Assembly (NCBI GenBank): GCA_943789365.1
Contig: CALSTV010000001.1
Coordinates: forward strand, 1,612,001 to 1,676,000
DNA from: an uncultured Flavobacteriaceae bacterium
GTDB taxonomy: Bacteria > Bacteroidota > Bacteroidia > Flavobacteriales > Flavobacteriaceae
DNA length: 64,000 nucleotides
Direction: 5' to 3'
Of the stretch, positions 17,700 through 27,855 are shown in pieces. The position numbers and the translations under genes are program-made. The stretch's first letter is position 1, and each line of letters starts with the position of its first letter. The notes beneath the pieces were generated by a model. That model had not been told where the DNA came from and did no database searches. It saw only the letters and a list, made by a program, of their open reading frames with translations.

Positions 17700-19832
17700 T
17701 TATTTGATAATTACTTTTTGTGTTGCGGTCTTATTGTCATTCGTAAATTTGACAAAATAAAGCCCAGCAGATACACCAGCAAGGTTCAACGTTCCTACAT
17801 TTTGTGCAACATTCTCAGACAATAATGCACATCCTGTCAAGTCAAACAATTGTACCTTTCCTCCTATAAAATCGTCCGTACTCAGATCAAAGTTTACAGT
17901 TGCGTCTACAACCGGATTTGGGAATATTGTTATCGTTTTGCTCAATTCTATAGTATCAACACCGAGTTCTTGTACAGTGATTCCACTTTTCCAATCAAAC
18001 GAATCCCAAACTTTTCCTTCAGCATTTCCGCGTACTATAGCTTTCCAGAAGTGTTCTCCTTCCTCTGTTGGTGTAAAATCAAAACTGAATACATGCTGAG
18101 CCATATTTTCTATGGTTACGGCATCTTCATAAGGTAGTACGTAGTGAAAATCTGTTTCTACTTTGTCTTTTGAAATCCAAACTTCAATAGTAGCGGCAAT
18201 AGCATCTCCATTAGGGTCATCATTCTTAACTGTAAAATCAATTGTAGCAGCACTATTCACATCAGCTGATAAGCTTATTAAATTATCGGCAGCATAATAA
18301 GGGTAGTTTTGCGCAATCTCGAAATCTGTGGCTCCAGATTTGGCTACATTCATACCCCAGCCCCATTGTGCTGTAATTCCATCGGTTCCCGTATAGTGCA
18401 ATTCATAGTGATAGTTTCCATCGGTCAAATCTGGGATAGCAGCAATACCGTCTGCTCCTGTAGTAAATGGAGATCCTGGTACACCTCCCCAACCTGCATC
18501 ATACAAGGTAACTTTAACACCTTCTTGCGGGCTTCCGGCTCCGTTAAGCACTTTAAAATTCAATGGTGGTTCTGCACCTACTTTAAACGCAGATGTCCAA
18601 TCAAAAGAATCCGTTGCTGTAACTCCATTTACCCAAACTATCGCTTTCCAAAAATAGTCTCCATTGGCTGCTGGTGTAAAATCAAAGCTAAAAGTATGCT
18701 CAGATCCATTTACAATCGTTACTAATTCCTGAGCTGTCATTGTATAGTGAAAATCTGTTTCTACTTTGTCTTTTGAAATCCAAACTTCAATCAATGTATT
18801 GAGGTCGTCTCCATTAACATCTGTATTTTTTACTTTAAAATCAATGGTAGATGCCACCCCTGCTTCCGGAAAAAGGTTCGCTAAATTATCCTCTGAATGG
18901 TGAGGATAGTTTTGTGTAATTTCAAAATCTGTGGTTCCTGCCACAGCAATATTCATTCCCCATCCCCATTGTGACTTTACGCCGTCTGTTGATGTATGAT
19001 AAATTTCATAGTGATAGTTGCCATCGGCTAAGCCGGTAATTCCAGAAATTCCGTTAGCCGCGGTTGTAAAGGGAGAACCGTCTACCAATCCCCATCCTGA
19101 ATCGTACAGCGTAATTTCTACATTTTCCTGAGGGTTTCCTTCTCCGTTTAACACTTTAAAATTAAGTTGATCTACGTCTCCGGCAAGAAAAACGCTGGTC
19201 CAATCAAAAGAATCCCAAACTTTACCTTCGGCATTCCCATGTACGATGGCTTTCCAAAAATATTCACCATCTGATGTTGGTGTAAAATCAAAATTAAAGG
19301 TATGCTGTCCGAGGTTTGAAATGGTTACGGCTTCTTCATAAGGCATGCTATAATGAAAATCTGTTTCTAGCTTATCCTTCGAAATCCAAACTTCAATAAC
19401 CGCCCCAATATCGTCTCCCATGATATCGTCGTTTTTAACGGTAAAATCAATGGTAGCAGGAGAATCGATATTAGGTGTTAAAGTAGCAAGGTTGTCCGAT
19501 GCAAAATAAGGATAGCTTTGTGATACCTCAAAATCTGTAGCACCGGCAACGGCTACATTCATACCCCAGCCCCACTGAGCTTTTACACCATCGGTACCTG
19601 TGTAATAGATTTCATAATGATAATCGCCATCTGCCAATCCGGCTATAGCTGCAATACCGTCTGCACCTGTGGTGAACGGTGAACCTTCAACGCCTCCCCA
19701 ACCAGCGTCGTAAAGGGTTATTTGAACCCCTTCCTGAGGATTGCCGTCATTGTTTAAAACTTTGAAATTTAATTGTGCATTGGCAAATTGCAATATCAAT
19801 GCAAAAAGCAATACTAGTAATTTTGTTTTCAT
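17700..19832 (-). CDS. Secreted protein of three about 200-residue repeats plus T9SS sorting domain
   Basis: 710 residues. Signal peptide 1-19 (MKTKLLVLLFALILQFANA). Three tandem repeats start at residues 21, 223 and 424, each opening with LNFKVLN and containing NPQE or SPQE, ITLYDxGWG, SPFTT, YHYE, QWGWGMN, IEVWISKDK, ETDFHY, FDFTP and FWKAIV. Each looks like two beta-sandwich halves (about 90 and 105 residues). A T9SS sorting domain occupies about 630-710 (ITIFPNPVVDATVNF, AGLYFVKFTN). No catalytic family is recognised. Placed between two GH20 genes, it is probably a surface glycan-binding or scaffold protein. The conserved Trp residues of QWGWG would suit sugar stacking (inference). Confidence 0.8.
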   Translation of the reverse strand: MKTKLLVLLFALILQFANAQLNFKVLNNDGNPQEGVQITLYDAGWGGVEGSPFTTGADGIAAIAGLADGDYHYEIYYTGTDGVKAQWGWGMNVAVAGATDFEVSQSYPYFASDNLATLTPNIDSPATIDFTVKNDDIMGDDIGAVIEVWISKDKLETDFHYSMPYEEAVTISNLGQHTFNFDFTPTSDGEYFWKAIVHGNAEGKVWDSFDWTSVFLAGDVDQLNFKVLNGEGNPQENVEITLYDSGWGLVDGSPFTTAANGISGITGLADGNYHYEIYHTSTDGVKSQWGWGMNIAVAGTTDFEITQNYPHHSEDNLANLFPEAGVASTIDFKVKNTDVNGDDLNTLIEVWISKDKVETDFHYTMTAQELVTIVNGSEHTFSFDFTPAANGDYFWKAIVWVNGVTATDSFDWTSAFKVGAEPPLNFKVLNGAGSPQEGVKVTLYDAGWGGVPGSPFTTGADGIAAIPDLTDGNYHYELHYTGTDGITAQWGWGMNVAKSGATDFEIAQNYPYYAADNLISLSADVNSAATIDFTVKNDDPNGDAIAATIEVWISKDKVETDFHYVLPYEDAVTIENMAQHVFSFDFTPTEEGEHFWKAIVRGNAEGKVWDSFDWKSGITVQELGVDTIELSKTITIFPNPVVDATVNFDLSTDDFIGGKVQLFDLTGCALLSENVAQNVGTLNLAGVSAGLYFVKFTNDNKTATQKVIIK

Positions 19833-19981
19833 AAGAAAATGGTTTTTAAAAGTTATTATTTATTCAATTTTTACTGTTCTTTTGGTTAAAATCAGGCATA
19901 TAAAATCCTATAAAGTCACTTCTGTTTTTTTAAATGACCTTAAAATGTATTCTTAAAAAATGTTCTATGTTATTGAATTAC

Positions 19982-21640
19982 CTAATTCATAAATAGGGGC
20001 TTTTTATAATTTATTTCGGCGTTATCCATATAGCTAAGGTGTGAACCCAATCTTCTTTTAAAAGAAGTAAAGTCTCTACCTTTTGACCAGGCTACTTCGG
20101 CAAAAGCTTGAAATCTTGGGAAAACGAATTTTTCAAAAACCGCTTCCGACGGAATTCGTTCTGTCCAAACACAGGCCTGATAACCTATTTTATTAGCAAT
20201 CACAGCGGGATTCAACTCATCCGCTTCACTAAAATTGTACATATTGATCAGATTTTGATCATTATTGTCAGAGCTCAAATAAAACCAGGACCACGGGGTT
20301 AGAATGATGTTATTCCCGTTTCTAGCAGCATAAATTGCACCATCCTGTTTGTAATCTCTCCAATACATCACATCAATACTTGAGCTCACAGTATTTACAA
20401 TATTGTCGTCATTACTCACCAGAATGTCATCCCAGGCTGTCACTTTTTTCCCTTTCGATTCAAGGTATGCTGTAATTTCACTCACAAAGTAGTTTTGAAT
20501 ATAATTGACATGAGGAAAGTTTTTGTCTTGCATAAACTGTTGACCGTTCGGATCATTTTCCCAAAAGGATTTGTCTACCTCATCGGCACCGATATGCACT
20601 CGGGTTGCCGGAAAAATATCAATCATTTCATCCCAGATATCTTTGGCAAATTGCATTACCTGGTCATCATACACACACATAGGTCGAGAAAAATGTGCTC
20701 CCCAATCGACCTGGCCGTTACAAGATATCCAAGGGTAGGCGCGTATCGCGGCGGACATATGCCCGGGCATATCAATTTCTGGAATCACATTGATATAATT
20801 CTCAGCAGCATAAGCCACAATATCTTTTAAATCTTGCTTTGTATAAAAACCACCATAAGTGTTACCATTTACAAAATTAGGGTCGAATTGGTAGTCTGCA
20901 TCACTTCTTGCCTTGTCTATACACCACAGGTCATACGCATCGAATTCACGAAAACCTCCTACTTCAGTCAACAAGGGATAGTTTTCCGATACCACACGCC
21001 AACCCTGATCATCACTTAAATGTATTTGCAAGTTGTTTAACTTGTATAGTGCCATTTGGTCAATGATCTTGAAGATAAATTCTTTCGGAAAAAAGTGTCT
21101 GGCTACATCCAGTTGAAAGCCTCGGTAATCGTTATTGGGTGCATCTGAAATGGTAGCCGTTACAAAATCAATAGCTCCGGAACGCTGGTTTGAGGTCCAC
21201 ATATATTGTCGCAAAGTCTGACTGGCATAAAAAGCACTTTTTTCACTATTGACAAATACTTGAATTGCGTCCGCGGCATCGATAGTTATCTCATAGGCAT
21301 CTCCTGCTAAACTTGTATCCACTACAAAGGAAATTTCTGAATCGGTTTGTGCTGTTGCAATGCTCGCATTCAATCCCAAACTATTGAGTTCCTTTTTAAG
21401 GACCTGTGCAGCTTTGCTGTACTCTTCAGCAGCGCTGATACTAAGTCTGGTAGAAACCGTATAAGTGTTTCCATGAAACCGTACCCTGTTGGGCAATGGA
21501 ACGATATCATGCGTTCCCCGAACTGAAGTCGACCCTCCATTAGAATCGTCCAGATCGTCTCCCGAACAAGACATGAAAGTCATGGTAAACATCAAAAAGA
21601 TGGATAGCAGTTGTTTATGTTTACAAAGTATTTGCTTCAT
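19982..21640 (-). CDS. GH20 beta-N-acetylhexosaminidase, lipoprotein (short form)
   Basis: 552 residues. Lipobox TFMSC with C25. GH20b N-terminal domain at about 45-170, GH20 barrel at about 172-535 with LQIHLSDDQGWRVVSENYP, EIDMPGHMSAAI and catalytic D353-E354 in VHIGADEV. It lacks the C-terminal accessory domains of the neighbouring paralogue. Two hexosaminidases of different architecture in one PUL suggest separate surface and periplasmic steps, or different linkages; which is which cannot be decided from sequence. Confidence 0.95.
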   Translation of the reverse strand: MKQILCKHKQLLSIFLMFTMTFMSCSGDDLDDSNGGSTSVRGTHDIVPLPNRVRFHGNTYTVSTRLSISAAEEYSKAAQVLKKELNSLGLNASIATAQTDSEISFVVDTSLAGDAYEITIDAADAIQVFVNSEKSAFYASQTLRQYMWTSNQRSGAIDFVTATISDAPNNDYRGFQLDVARHFFPKEFIFKIIDQMALYKLNNLQIHLSDDQGWRVVSENYPLLTEVGGFREFDAYDLWCIDKARSDADYQFDPNFVNGNTYGGFYTKQDLKDIVAYAAENYINVIPEIDMPGHMSAAIRAYPWISCNGQVDWGAHFSRPMCVYDDQVMQFAKDIWDEMIDIFPATRVHIGADEVDKSFWENDPNGQQFMQDKNFPHVNYIQNYFVSEITAYLESKGKKVTAWDDILVSNDDNIVNTVSSSIDVMYWRDYKQDGAIYAARNGNNIILTPWSWFYLSSDNNDQNLINMYNFSEADELNPAVIANKIGYQACVWTERIPSEAVFEKFVFPRFQAFAEVAWSKGRDFTSFKRRLGSHLSYMDNAEINYKKPLFMN

Positions 21641-21687
21641 TTCTTACAGTTTCAATACGATTCGAATCAACTATTTGATACTTTTTA

Positions 21688-23160
21688 TTAATAACCCGGA
21701 TTTTGCTCTAATGCTGGGTTTCTATCTATTTCATTCAATGGAATTGGCAATAAAATCTTGTTTTCATTCATATCATAGTCTACAAACTCATCTGTTATAA
21801 GATTTAGTTCTTGTAAATTATTCATGGTTTCGATGATTTTATCGTTTCTTACCAAATCATCCCAACGATGGTTTTCTAAGGCCAATTCCAGTCTTCTTTC
21901 TAAGAGGATGGCATCGAGCATTTCTCCGTTTGTAGCTGCGGTGTTGGCAAGTCCGGCTCTGTTTCTGATTTGATCTACCAAACTTCTTCCGAAATCTCCC
22001 TCATTCAAATACGCCATGGCTTCTGCTTTTAGCAAAAGTATATCTGCCAAACGTAATAGATACACTTGATCGCCACTGTTCCATCCGTCTGCATTTTTTT
22101 GTTTGTAGGCAAACGGTACCGGTGTAAAAGGAAGATCGGCATTGTAATATTCATCTACCCATGGTACTCTTTCTGTAATGATATTTGTATTCACTCGTAC
22201 CACATCTAATTCCGAGGTATATGCATTGATCAGGTTCTTGGAAGGTGTTGCGTATTTTCTCCAACCATCGCCACTAATAGATGGCGGCAAGAACAATTGC
22301 GGTCCCCAGTTTCCTTGTGGCGTACCTCCAATATACTGTGCTTCAAAAATGGATTCTGAATTGTTGTAATTGTTCCCGTTGAACAAAGTAGGATAATCAC
22401 CCAATAGTGCATAGCCAGCTGCACTGTTAATTACAGCATCTGCATATTGGATTACTTTGGCGTAATCATGTAAAGGGTGCTGTGCCCATACTTTTGCCAA
22501 CAAGGCATTGGAAGCCCCTTTGGTGGCACGCCCTTTGTCTACATCCATTCCAAGTCCGTAGGAATCCGGTAAGTTTGCCGAAGCGAACTCTAAATCGGCC
22601 GTAATAAACGCATAGACTTCTTCTATGGTGTTTCTTGGAATTTGTGTTTTATCAGGGTCTGCGGTTCCTGTTTGCTCTACAATGGGAACCCCACCATATT
22701 GTTTTACCAAATCAAAATAATAGAAGGCTCTTAAAAATCGTGCTTCTCCAATAATTTGATGCTTTCTGGTATTGGACAATTCTTCAATACCCTCAATTTT
22801 ATCCAATACAACATTGGCTCTTGAAATTCCTCGATAAAAGTCTCTCCAATTGTTGAATATTCTGGAATTATTGGAGGCAATTGTCAATTGATCGTATGCC
22901 CAAATATCTACGTCATCTGGTGGTCCTGCATAACAATTATCCGAACGTACATCTCCCATCAATACGTTATCCCATGTATAAAATTCGTTGTGCAGCGAAT
23001 TGTATACGGCTACCAGTGCCGCTTCTATATCGTCTTCCGTTTTGTAAGAGTTTCCTGTCGTAGAAGAAGAAATTGGTTCCAAATCCAAGAAATCGCTTCC
23101 ACATCCTTGATTTATGAATGCTATGACGCATAGCATCGCTATATTTTTAAGTAATTTCAT
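21688..23160 (-). CDS. SusD/RagB family nutrient-binding outer membrane lipoprotein
   Basis: 490 residues. Lipobox FINQGC with C20. SusD N-terminal signature FLDLEPISSSTTGNSYKTED (EDDIEAALVAVYNSL follows), TPR-like helices, ARFLRAFYYFDLVKQYGGVP, and the C-terminal LLERRLELALENHRWDDLVR plus KILLPIPLNEIDRNPALEQN, PGY. It forms the lid of the SusC transporter and captures oligosaccharides at the cell surface. It directly follows susC by 17 bp in transcription order. Confidence 0.97.
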   Translation of the reverse strand: MKLLKNIAMLCVIAFINQGCGSDFLDLEPISSSTTGNSYKTEDDIEAALVAVYNSLHNEFYTWDNVLMGDVRSDNCYAGPPDDVDIWAYDQLTIASNNSRIFNNWRDFYRGISRANVVLDKIEGIEELSNTRKHQIIGEARFLRAFYYFDLVKQYGGVPIVEQTGTADPDKTQIPRNTIEEVYAFITADLEFASANLPDSYGLGMDVDKGRATKGASNALLAKVWAQHPLHDYAKVIQYADAVINSAAGYALLGDYPTLFNGNNYNNSESIFEAQYIGGTPQGNWGPQLFLPPSISGDGWRKYATPSKNLINAYTSELDVVRVNTNIITERVPWVDEYYNADLPFTPVPFAYKQKNADGWNSGDQVYLLRLADILLLKAEAMAYLNEGDFGRSLVDQIRNRAGLANTAATNGEMLDAILLERRLELALENHRWDDLVRNDKIIETMNNLQELNLITDEFVDYDMNENKILLPIPLNEIDRNPALEQNPGY

Positions 23161-23177
23161 TTGACTATTTTTTTAAA

Positions 23178-26100
23178 TTAAAATGAGACATTTACACCCA
23201 TAATTATATTTCTTGTTTGCGGATAAGTTCCGTAATCTACTCCTTGCACCAGGTTGCTCGATCCAAAGGCATTTACTTCAGGATCATATCCTGTATAGTT
23301 TGTAAACGTCGCCAAATTCTCCGCTGTCACATACAATCTTAACTTTGAAAGAAATGAGTTTTCAATGAATTTTCCTGAAAAATCATAACTCAGTGAAACG
23401 GTTTTCAATCGAATATAAGAGCCGTCTTCAATAAATCTTGTCGATAAATCAGAATTGGTTTTGTCTCCCAAAACAGCTCTTGGCATATCGGTAATATCAC
23501 CCGGTTGCTGCCATCTGTTAAGCACGTCGGAAGTTTGACTTTTAAAGTCGGTCATGGCCTCTGTTTCAATTTTTGTAGCATTGAAAACATCGTTTCCTGA
23601 AACTCCTTGTAAAAAGATGTTCAAACCAAATCCTTTGTAACGAAGACTATTGGTAAAACCAAAAGTAAAATCGGGATTGGCATTTCCAATTACCGTTTTA
23701 TCGCCATCGGCGTTGATGACACCATCACCGTCGAGGTCTTTATAAATCATATCTCCCGTATCTGGGTCTACACCTTCTGCAATGAACCCCCAAAAATTAC
23801 CCATGGGTTGTCCTTCTTCAGTACGTACCACATTTCCTCTTTGGAAAATACTTCCGGTCATGATCACCTGATCTTTCAAATTGATAACTTCGTTGTTATT
23901 GAAGGACATGTTGAAATTGGTATCCCAAGAAAAATCCTCCGTTTCAATGGCTTTTCCTATAATAGAGAACTCAAATCCTTTGTTTTGAATTTCTCCTACA
24001 TTTTGTATAGAAGAGGTAAACCCTGTTGACGTTGGTATAGGCATTGACAACAAGAGATCATCCGTATTCTTTATATAGTAATCTAAAATCACATTCAATT
24101 TATTCTCTAAGAAGGTAAGGTCAAGCCCGATATCAGTCTGGGTAGTCGTTTCCCATTTCAAATCTTTATTCTCCAGAGTTTCGGGGGCAATTCCAGGTAC
24201 TATAGCGCCATCCACCACATAATTATATCCGGGAGCTACGGTACCATACCAGGCATATGGACGAATTCGATCATTTCCTACTTCTCCCCATCCAAATCGG
24301 AATTTAATATCGTCAAAAAAGCCATCGTCATTCATAAAATCTTCCTGAGTAAGTCTCCATCCCAATGAAAGCGAAGGAAAAGTTCCCCATTGATTGTTTG
24401 GACCAAATACTGAAGAACCATCGGCTCTAAAATTCACTGTTGCGAGGTATTTATCGTCATAAGCATAATTCAATCTTGCAATTACCGACTGATTTGCTCT
24501 TTCGGTTTCAGAAGAGGTTGCATAATTAACTACGGATCCACCGGCTATTGTTTTTACACTTTCATTGGCAAAGTTTATAGCTTCCGCCGAAAACGAACTC
24601 GCTGTTCTTTTTGAAACGATATACCCTCCCAATACATCAACGCTGTGTTTGTTGACGGTTTTTTTATAGGACAACATATTTTCTGTAATCCAATAGAAAT
24701 TCTTGTTAGAACTTTCTGAAGCAATCCCTTCATTTACGCGTCCCCAATCTGTACTAAAGGGATCTAAAAAATATTGAAATCTACCGTTGGATTCATCTAC
24801 CGAAAACCTGGATTTGTATTGTATGGTTTCCGACAAATCGATTTCCGCATATACAGTTCCTAAAAAACGAGAACTTTTATATTCTTTTTCCGGGGCATCT
24901 GTTCCGGCTACGGGATTTTCCCAGGAAGGTTGTAAGGGGTTACCGGTAAAGGTTCCCTCTTCATTGTAAATTCCAATGACCGAAGGCGTCACTAAGGCGC
25001 CGAGTACTACACCGCCATTTCCGGCACCGGCATTATCGGTTACGTCTACATCTCTCCATTGCGCATAGGAAATGTTGGTTCCTATTTTAAACCAATCTCG
25101 CACTTGCTTGGAAAAGTTTACTTTTCCACTAACTCTTTGTGCCTCATTGCTACGAATCACGCCTTCAGTATCCTGATAGTTTCCGGAAATATAATAGTTG
25201 GTTCCTTCATCCTGACCTGAAACAGACACCTGATAATTTTGTCTTAAAGCAGTTCTATATATTTGATCTTGCCAATCGGTTTCTTCCATATACTGCGACC
25301 AGTCGGCAGACAAACCGAGTTCATCCATCAAATCGATATATTCGTTAGAATTCAATGTATTTAAAGTCTTGGTAACTTCAGAAACTCCTACATAGCTATC
25401 GAAGCTGATGACTCCTTCTTTTGAATGCCCTCTCTTGGTGTTTATAATTACAACTCCATTGGCTCCGGAAGCTCCAAATATTGCCGCTGAAGAAGCATCT
25501 TTTAATACAGAAATACTTTCAATATCATTGGGGTTTAAATCGAAAATGGTTTGTACCGGAATTCCGTCAATTACATACAAGGGCTCGCTACTTGCATCTA
25601 TCGAAGTAGTTCCTCTGATTCGTATAAATCCACCCGCCTGCGGTTTTCCTGAAGGAGATACCACAGTTACCCCAGCTGCTTTTCCCGCCAAGGCATCTGT
25701 AACCTGAAGAATCGGACGGTCTTCTATTTCTGCACCAGAAATTTGACTTAAAGATCCTGTAACGTCTTTTACTTTCTGCGTTCCATATCCTACTACCACC
25801 ACATTGTCTAATGAAGTTACATCTGTAAGCAGCGCAATTGACAAACTTTTTTGATTGGCATAGGCTATTTCCTGTGTTTTATAGCCCAGGTATGAAAAAA
25901 TCAAAACATCGCCTTCTTGAACAGCCAAACTAAAGTTCCCGTCAAAATCGGTTTCTGTTCCAATGTATTTTCCTTTGATAAGGACAGAAACTCCTGGAAT
26001 AGGCATTCCTTCTTCATCTAAGACGGTACCCGAAATTGTATTTTGCTGAGCATCCTCAATTTTTATGGAAGCTTCTTTTTTCGCTGTAGTTAAAATGATT

Positions 26101-26438
26101 TGCTTGTTCAGTACTTCGAAAGTGACATCACTATCAGAAAAAACATGATTCAAAACATCCTTAACACCTTCTTTTTCAACCTTAACCGAAACAATTCGTT
26201 CTACATCTACATCGTTACGGTTGAACAAAAATTTATATTCTGTCAAAGACTCTATTTCATTTAAAACTTCTATGACCGCAACTTCTTCCAGTTCGATAGA
26301 AATCTCTGTATTTTGAGCGTAATTTGTTGCTTGCAGATTGAACAAAGCTACAAACAGGAGGAGGGTTGTTATTTTCATTTTTAGAGAAAATTTGAAATCG
26401 CAGACCAACCATCTGCTATTCCTAGTAAGATTTTTCAT
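23178..26438 (-). CDS. SusC/RagA family TonB-dependent transporter with STN signalling domain
   Basis: 1086 residues from the ATG at 26438; a start 14 codons upstream at 26480 is possible but adds no signal-peptide quality. Signal peptide about 20-42 (MKITTLLLFVALFNLQATNY). STN/secretin-TonB N-terminal domain at about 46-116, then a carboxypeptidase-regulatory-like domain at 134-205, VVVGYGTQ, a plug domain at about 225-340 (DPLYVIDGIPV-type region) and a 22-strand-type barrel ending in GVNVSF. STN domains talk to FecR-type anti-sigma factors, and FecR and an ECF sigma lie immediately beyond. It imports oligosaccharides bound by the adjacent SusD. Confidence 0.97.
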   Translation of the reverse strand: MKNLTRNSRWLVCDFKFSLKMKITTLLLFVALFNLQATNYAQNTEISIELEEVAVIEVLNEIESLTEYKFLFNRNDVDVERIVSVKVEKEGVKDVLNHVFSDSDVTFEVLNKQIILTTAKKEASIKIEDAQQNTISGTVLDEEGMPIPGVSVLIKGKYIGTETDFDGNFSLAVQEGDVLIFSYLGYKTQEIAYANQKSLSIALLTDVTSLDNVVVVGYGTQKVKDVTGSLSQISGAEIEDRPILQVTDALAGKAAGVTVVSPSGKPQAGGFIRIRGTTSIDASSEPLYVIDGIPVQTIFDLNPNDIESISVLKDASSAAIFGASGANGVVIINTKRGHSKEGVISFDSYVGVSEVTKTLNTLNSNEYIDLMDELGLSADWSQYMEETDWQDQIYRTALRQNYQVSVSGQDEGTNYYISGNYQDTEGVIRSNEAQRVSGKVNFSKQVRDWFKIGTNISYAQWRDVDVTDNAGAGNGGVVLGALVTPSVIGIYNEEGTFTGNPLQPSWENPVAGTDAPEKEYKSSRFLGTVYAEIDLSETIQYKSRFSVDESNGRFQYFLDPFSTDWGRVNEGIASESSNKNFYWITENMLSYKKTVNKHSVDVLGGYIVSKRTASSFSAEAINFANESVKTIAGGSVVNYATSSETERANQSVIARLNYAYDDKYLATVNFRADGSSVFGPNNQWGTFPSLSLGWRLTQEDFMNDDGFFDDIKFRFGWGEVGNDRIRPYAWYGTVAPGYNYVVDGAIVPGIAPETLENKDLKWETTTQTDIGLDLTFLENKLNVILDYYIKNTDDLLLSMPIPTSTGFTSSIQNVGEIQNKGFEFSIIGKAIETEDFSWDTNFNMSFNNNEVINLKDQVIMTGSIFQRGNVVRTEEGQPMGNFWGFIAEGVDPDTGDMIYKDLDGDGVINADGDKTVIGNANPDFTFGFTNSLRYKGFGLNIFLQGVSGNDVFNATKIETEAMTDFKSQTSDVLNRWQQPGDITDMPRAVLGDKTNSDLSTRFIEDGSYIRLKTVSLSYDFSGKFIENSFLSKLRLYVTAENLATFTNYTGYDPEVNAFGSSNLVQGVDYGTYPQTRNIIMGVNVSF

Positions 26439-26567
26439 ACTTTTGTATTGATTTGTGTGATTAATAAATTGATTAGTCACTCTATATTAGATCGAAAGGT
26501 GTTGCCGCATCTTTCGATTTTTTATTTACAGAGCTTTTGTTTTTCCTTTAGTTCATAGGCATATTCC

Positions 26568-27716
26568 TTAGTTTATGATTACTTTATTATCAACTATCGA
26601 ATAGGTAATCGCATAACTTTTATTAAACGATTCCAGTACTTCTTCAATGCTTTCAACATCAAAGGTTGCATCGTAATATTGGCTGTCTAGCAAAATATTA
26701 TTGTTGATTATCTCGACGTTGTAATGTCTTTCCAGCCTTTTTATGATTTCACTAAACATGGTGTTTCTAAACACAAGTCTTCCTTTAACCCAACTGATAT
26801 GACTGGTTACATCAACCTCAGCCACCTCAATGGTTTCTCCAAACTTATGCCAGGTTGCCATTTGATTTGGAGCCATCAGAACACCGTTCTCCTTTTCGGT
26901 AGTATTGTACATCCGTACAGAACCCTCTACCAATACCGTACTCAATTCCTTATCTTCCTCATAGGCAGAAACATTGAACTGCGTTCCTAATACACGTACA
27001 TCTATTTCGTTGGTGCTTACAATAAAGGGGTGTTTTTCATCTTTGGCTACCTCAAAATAAGCCTCCCCTTTTAAAAACACTTTCCGCTTTTTACCTTCTA
27101 CAAAGTCCACCGGATATTTTAACTGTGTTCCTGCGTTCAGATGTACCAGCGTACCATCTGTTAACTTCAAATTAAACTTTTTCCCGTAAGGAACATTAAT
27201 CGTATTATAAACCGTATGAGTATTGGTTTCCTTTTGTGCGTATGACAATTGATTCCCTTGCTGCGACCCAATAATATTTCCTCTTTTGTCCGCAATTTCT
27301 TCAACGACGTTCTCATCGATATGCTCAACATCTCCATTTTCCAACACCAGTATAATTTTAGCATCCGGAATGACAAGAGTATCTTTTGTGTTGAAGCTGA
27401 AAAAGTCGTTTTGATATACATATCCAATACCTAAAGAAATGATGACAATGGCTGCATACTTCAAAACAGATTGTACGCGTTTTCTGTAAAAGACCGACTT
27501 TTCAATATTTATCTTATCGAGCAATGCGTCAACAGCTTCATGTGCATCTGGAGTACTCAAACTATAGTTGATTGCATAGTGGTTTAAAACATAGTCCTTA
27601 AAAACTTTTTCGTTTTCAGGATCTTGAATCCACGCTTCCAGCATTTCCATATCAGCCATACTCGCCGATCGGTTCAAATACTTAATTATAGCGTTTTCTA
27701 TTTTTGATGAAATCAT
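26568..27716 (-). CDS. FecR family anti-sigma factor (DUF4974)
   Basis: 382 residues. N-terminal cytoplasmic sigma-binding region about 1-80 with MLEAWIQDPENEKVFKDY; one TM helix about 85-102 (LKYAAIVIISLGIGYVY); periplasmic FecR domain about 170-265 (NVPYGKKFNLKLTDGT, HLNAGTQLKYPV, GEAYFEVAKDEKHPF); C-terminal DUF4974 about 310-382, which contacts the STN domain of SusC. It relays ligand arrival at SusC to the ECF sigma encoded divergently 139 bp away. Confidence 0.96.
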   Translation of the reverse strand: MISSKIENAIIKYLNRSASMADMEMLEAWIQDPENEKVFKDYVLNHYAINYSLSTPDAHEAVDALLDKINIEKSVFYRKRVQSVLKYAAIVIISLGIGYVYQNDFFSFNTKDTLVIPDAKIILVLENGDVEHIDENVVEEIADKRGNIIGSQQGNQLSYAQKETNTHTVYNTINVPYGKKFNLKLTDGTLVHLNAGTQLKYPVDFVEGKKRKVFLKGEAYFEVAKDEKHPFIVSTNEIDVRVLGTQFNVSAYEEDKELSTVLVEGSVRMYNTTEKENGVLMAPNQMATWHKFGETIEVAEVDVTSHISWVKGRLVFRNTMFSEIIKRLERHYNVEIINNNILLDSQYYDATFDVESIEEVLESFNKSYAITYSIVDNKVIIN

Positions 27717-27855
27717 ATCATTTTCTTGTCTTCATTTATTAATACACAGCCAAAATCAAAAACCCTAGCTTTTTTTAAAAAAAATTGCCAATTTGTAAGA
27801 AATCTTGTTTTTTTTACCATATTTGTACGAGAATCCCCTAAACGGAAGTTGCAAT

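Noticed and set aside
17700-19832. Assembly artefact behind the three repeats
   Set aside because: The repeats differ at many codons, so they are diverged protein repeats and not a copied assembly segment.
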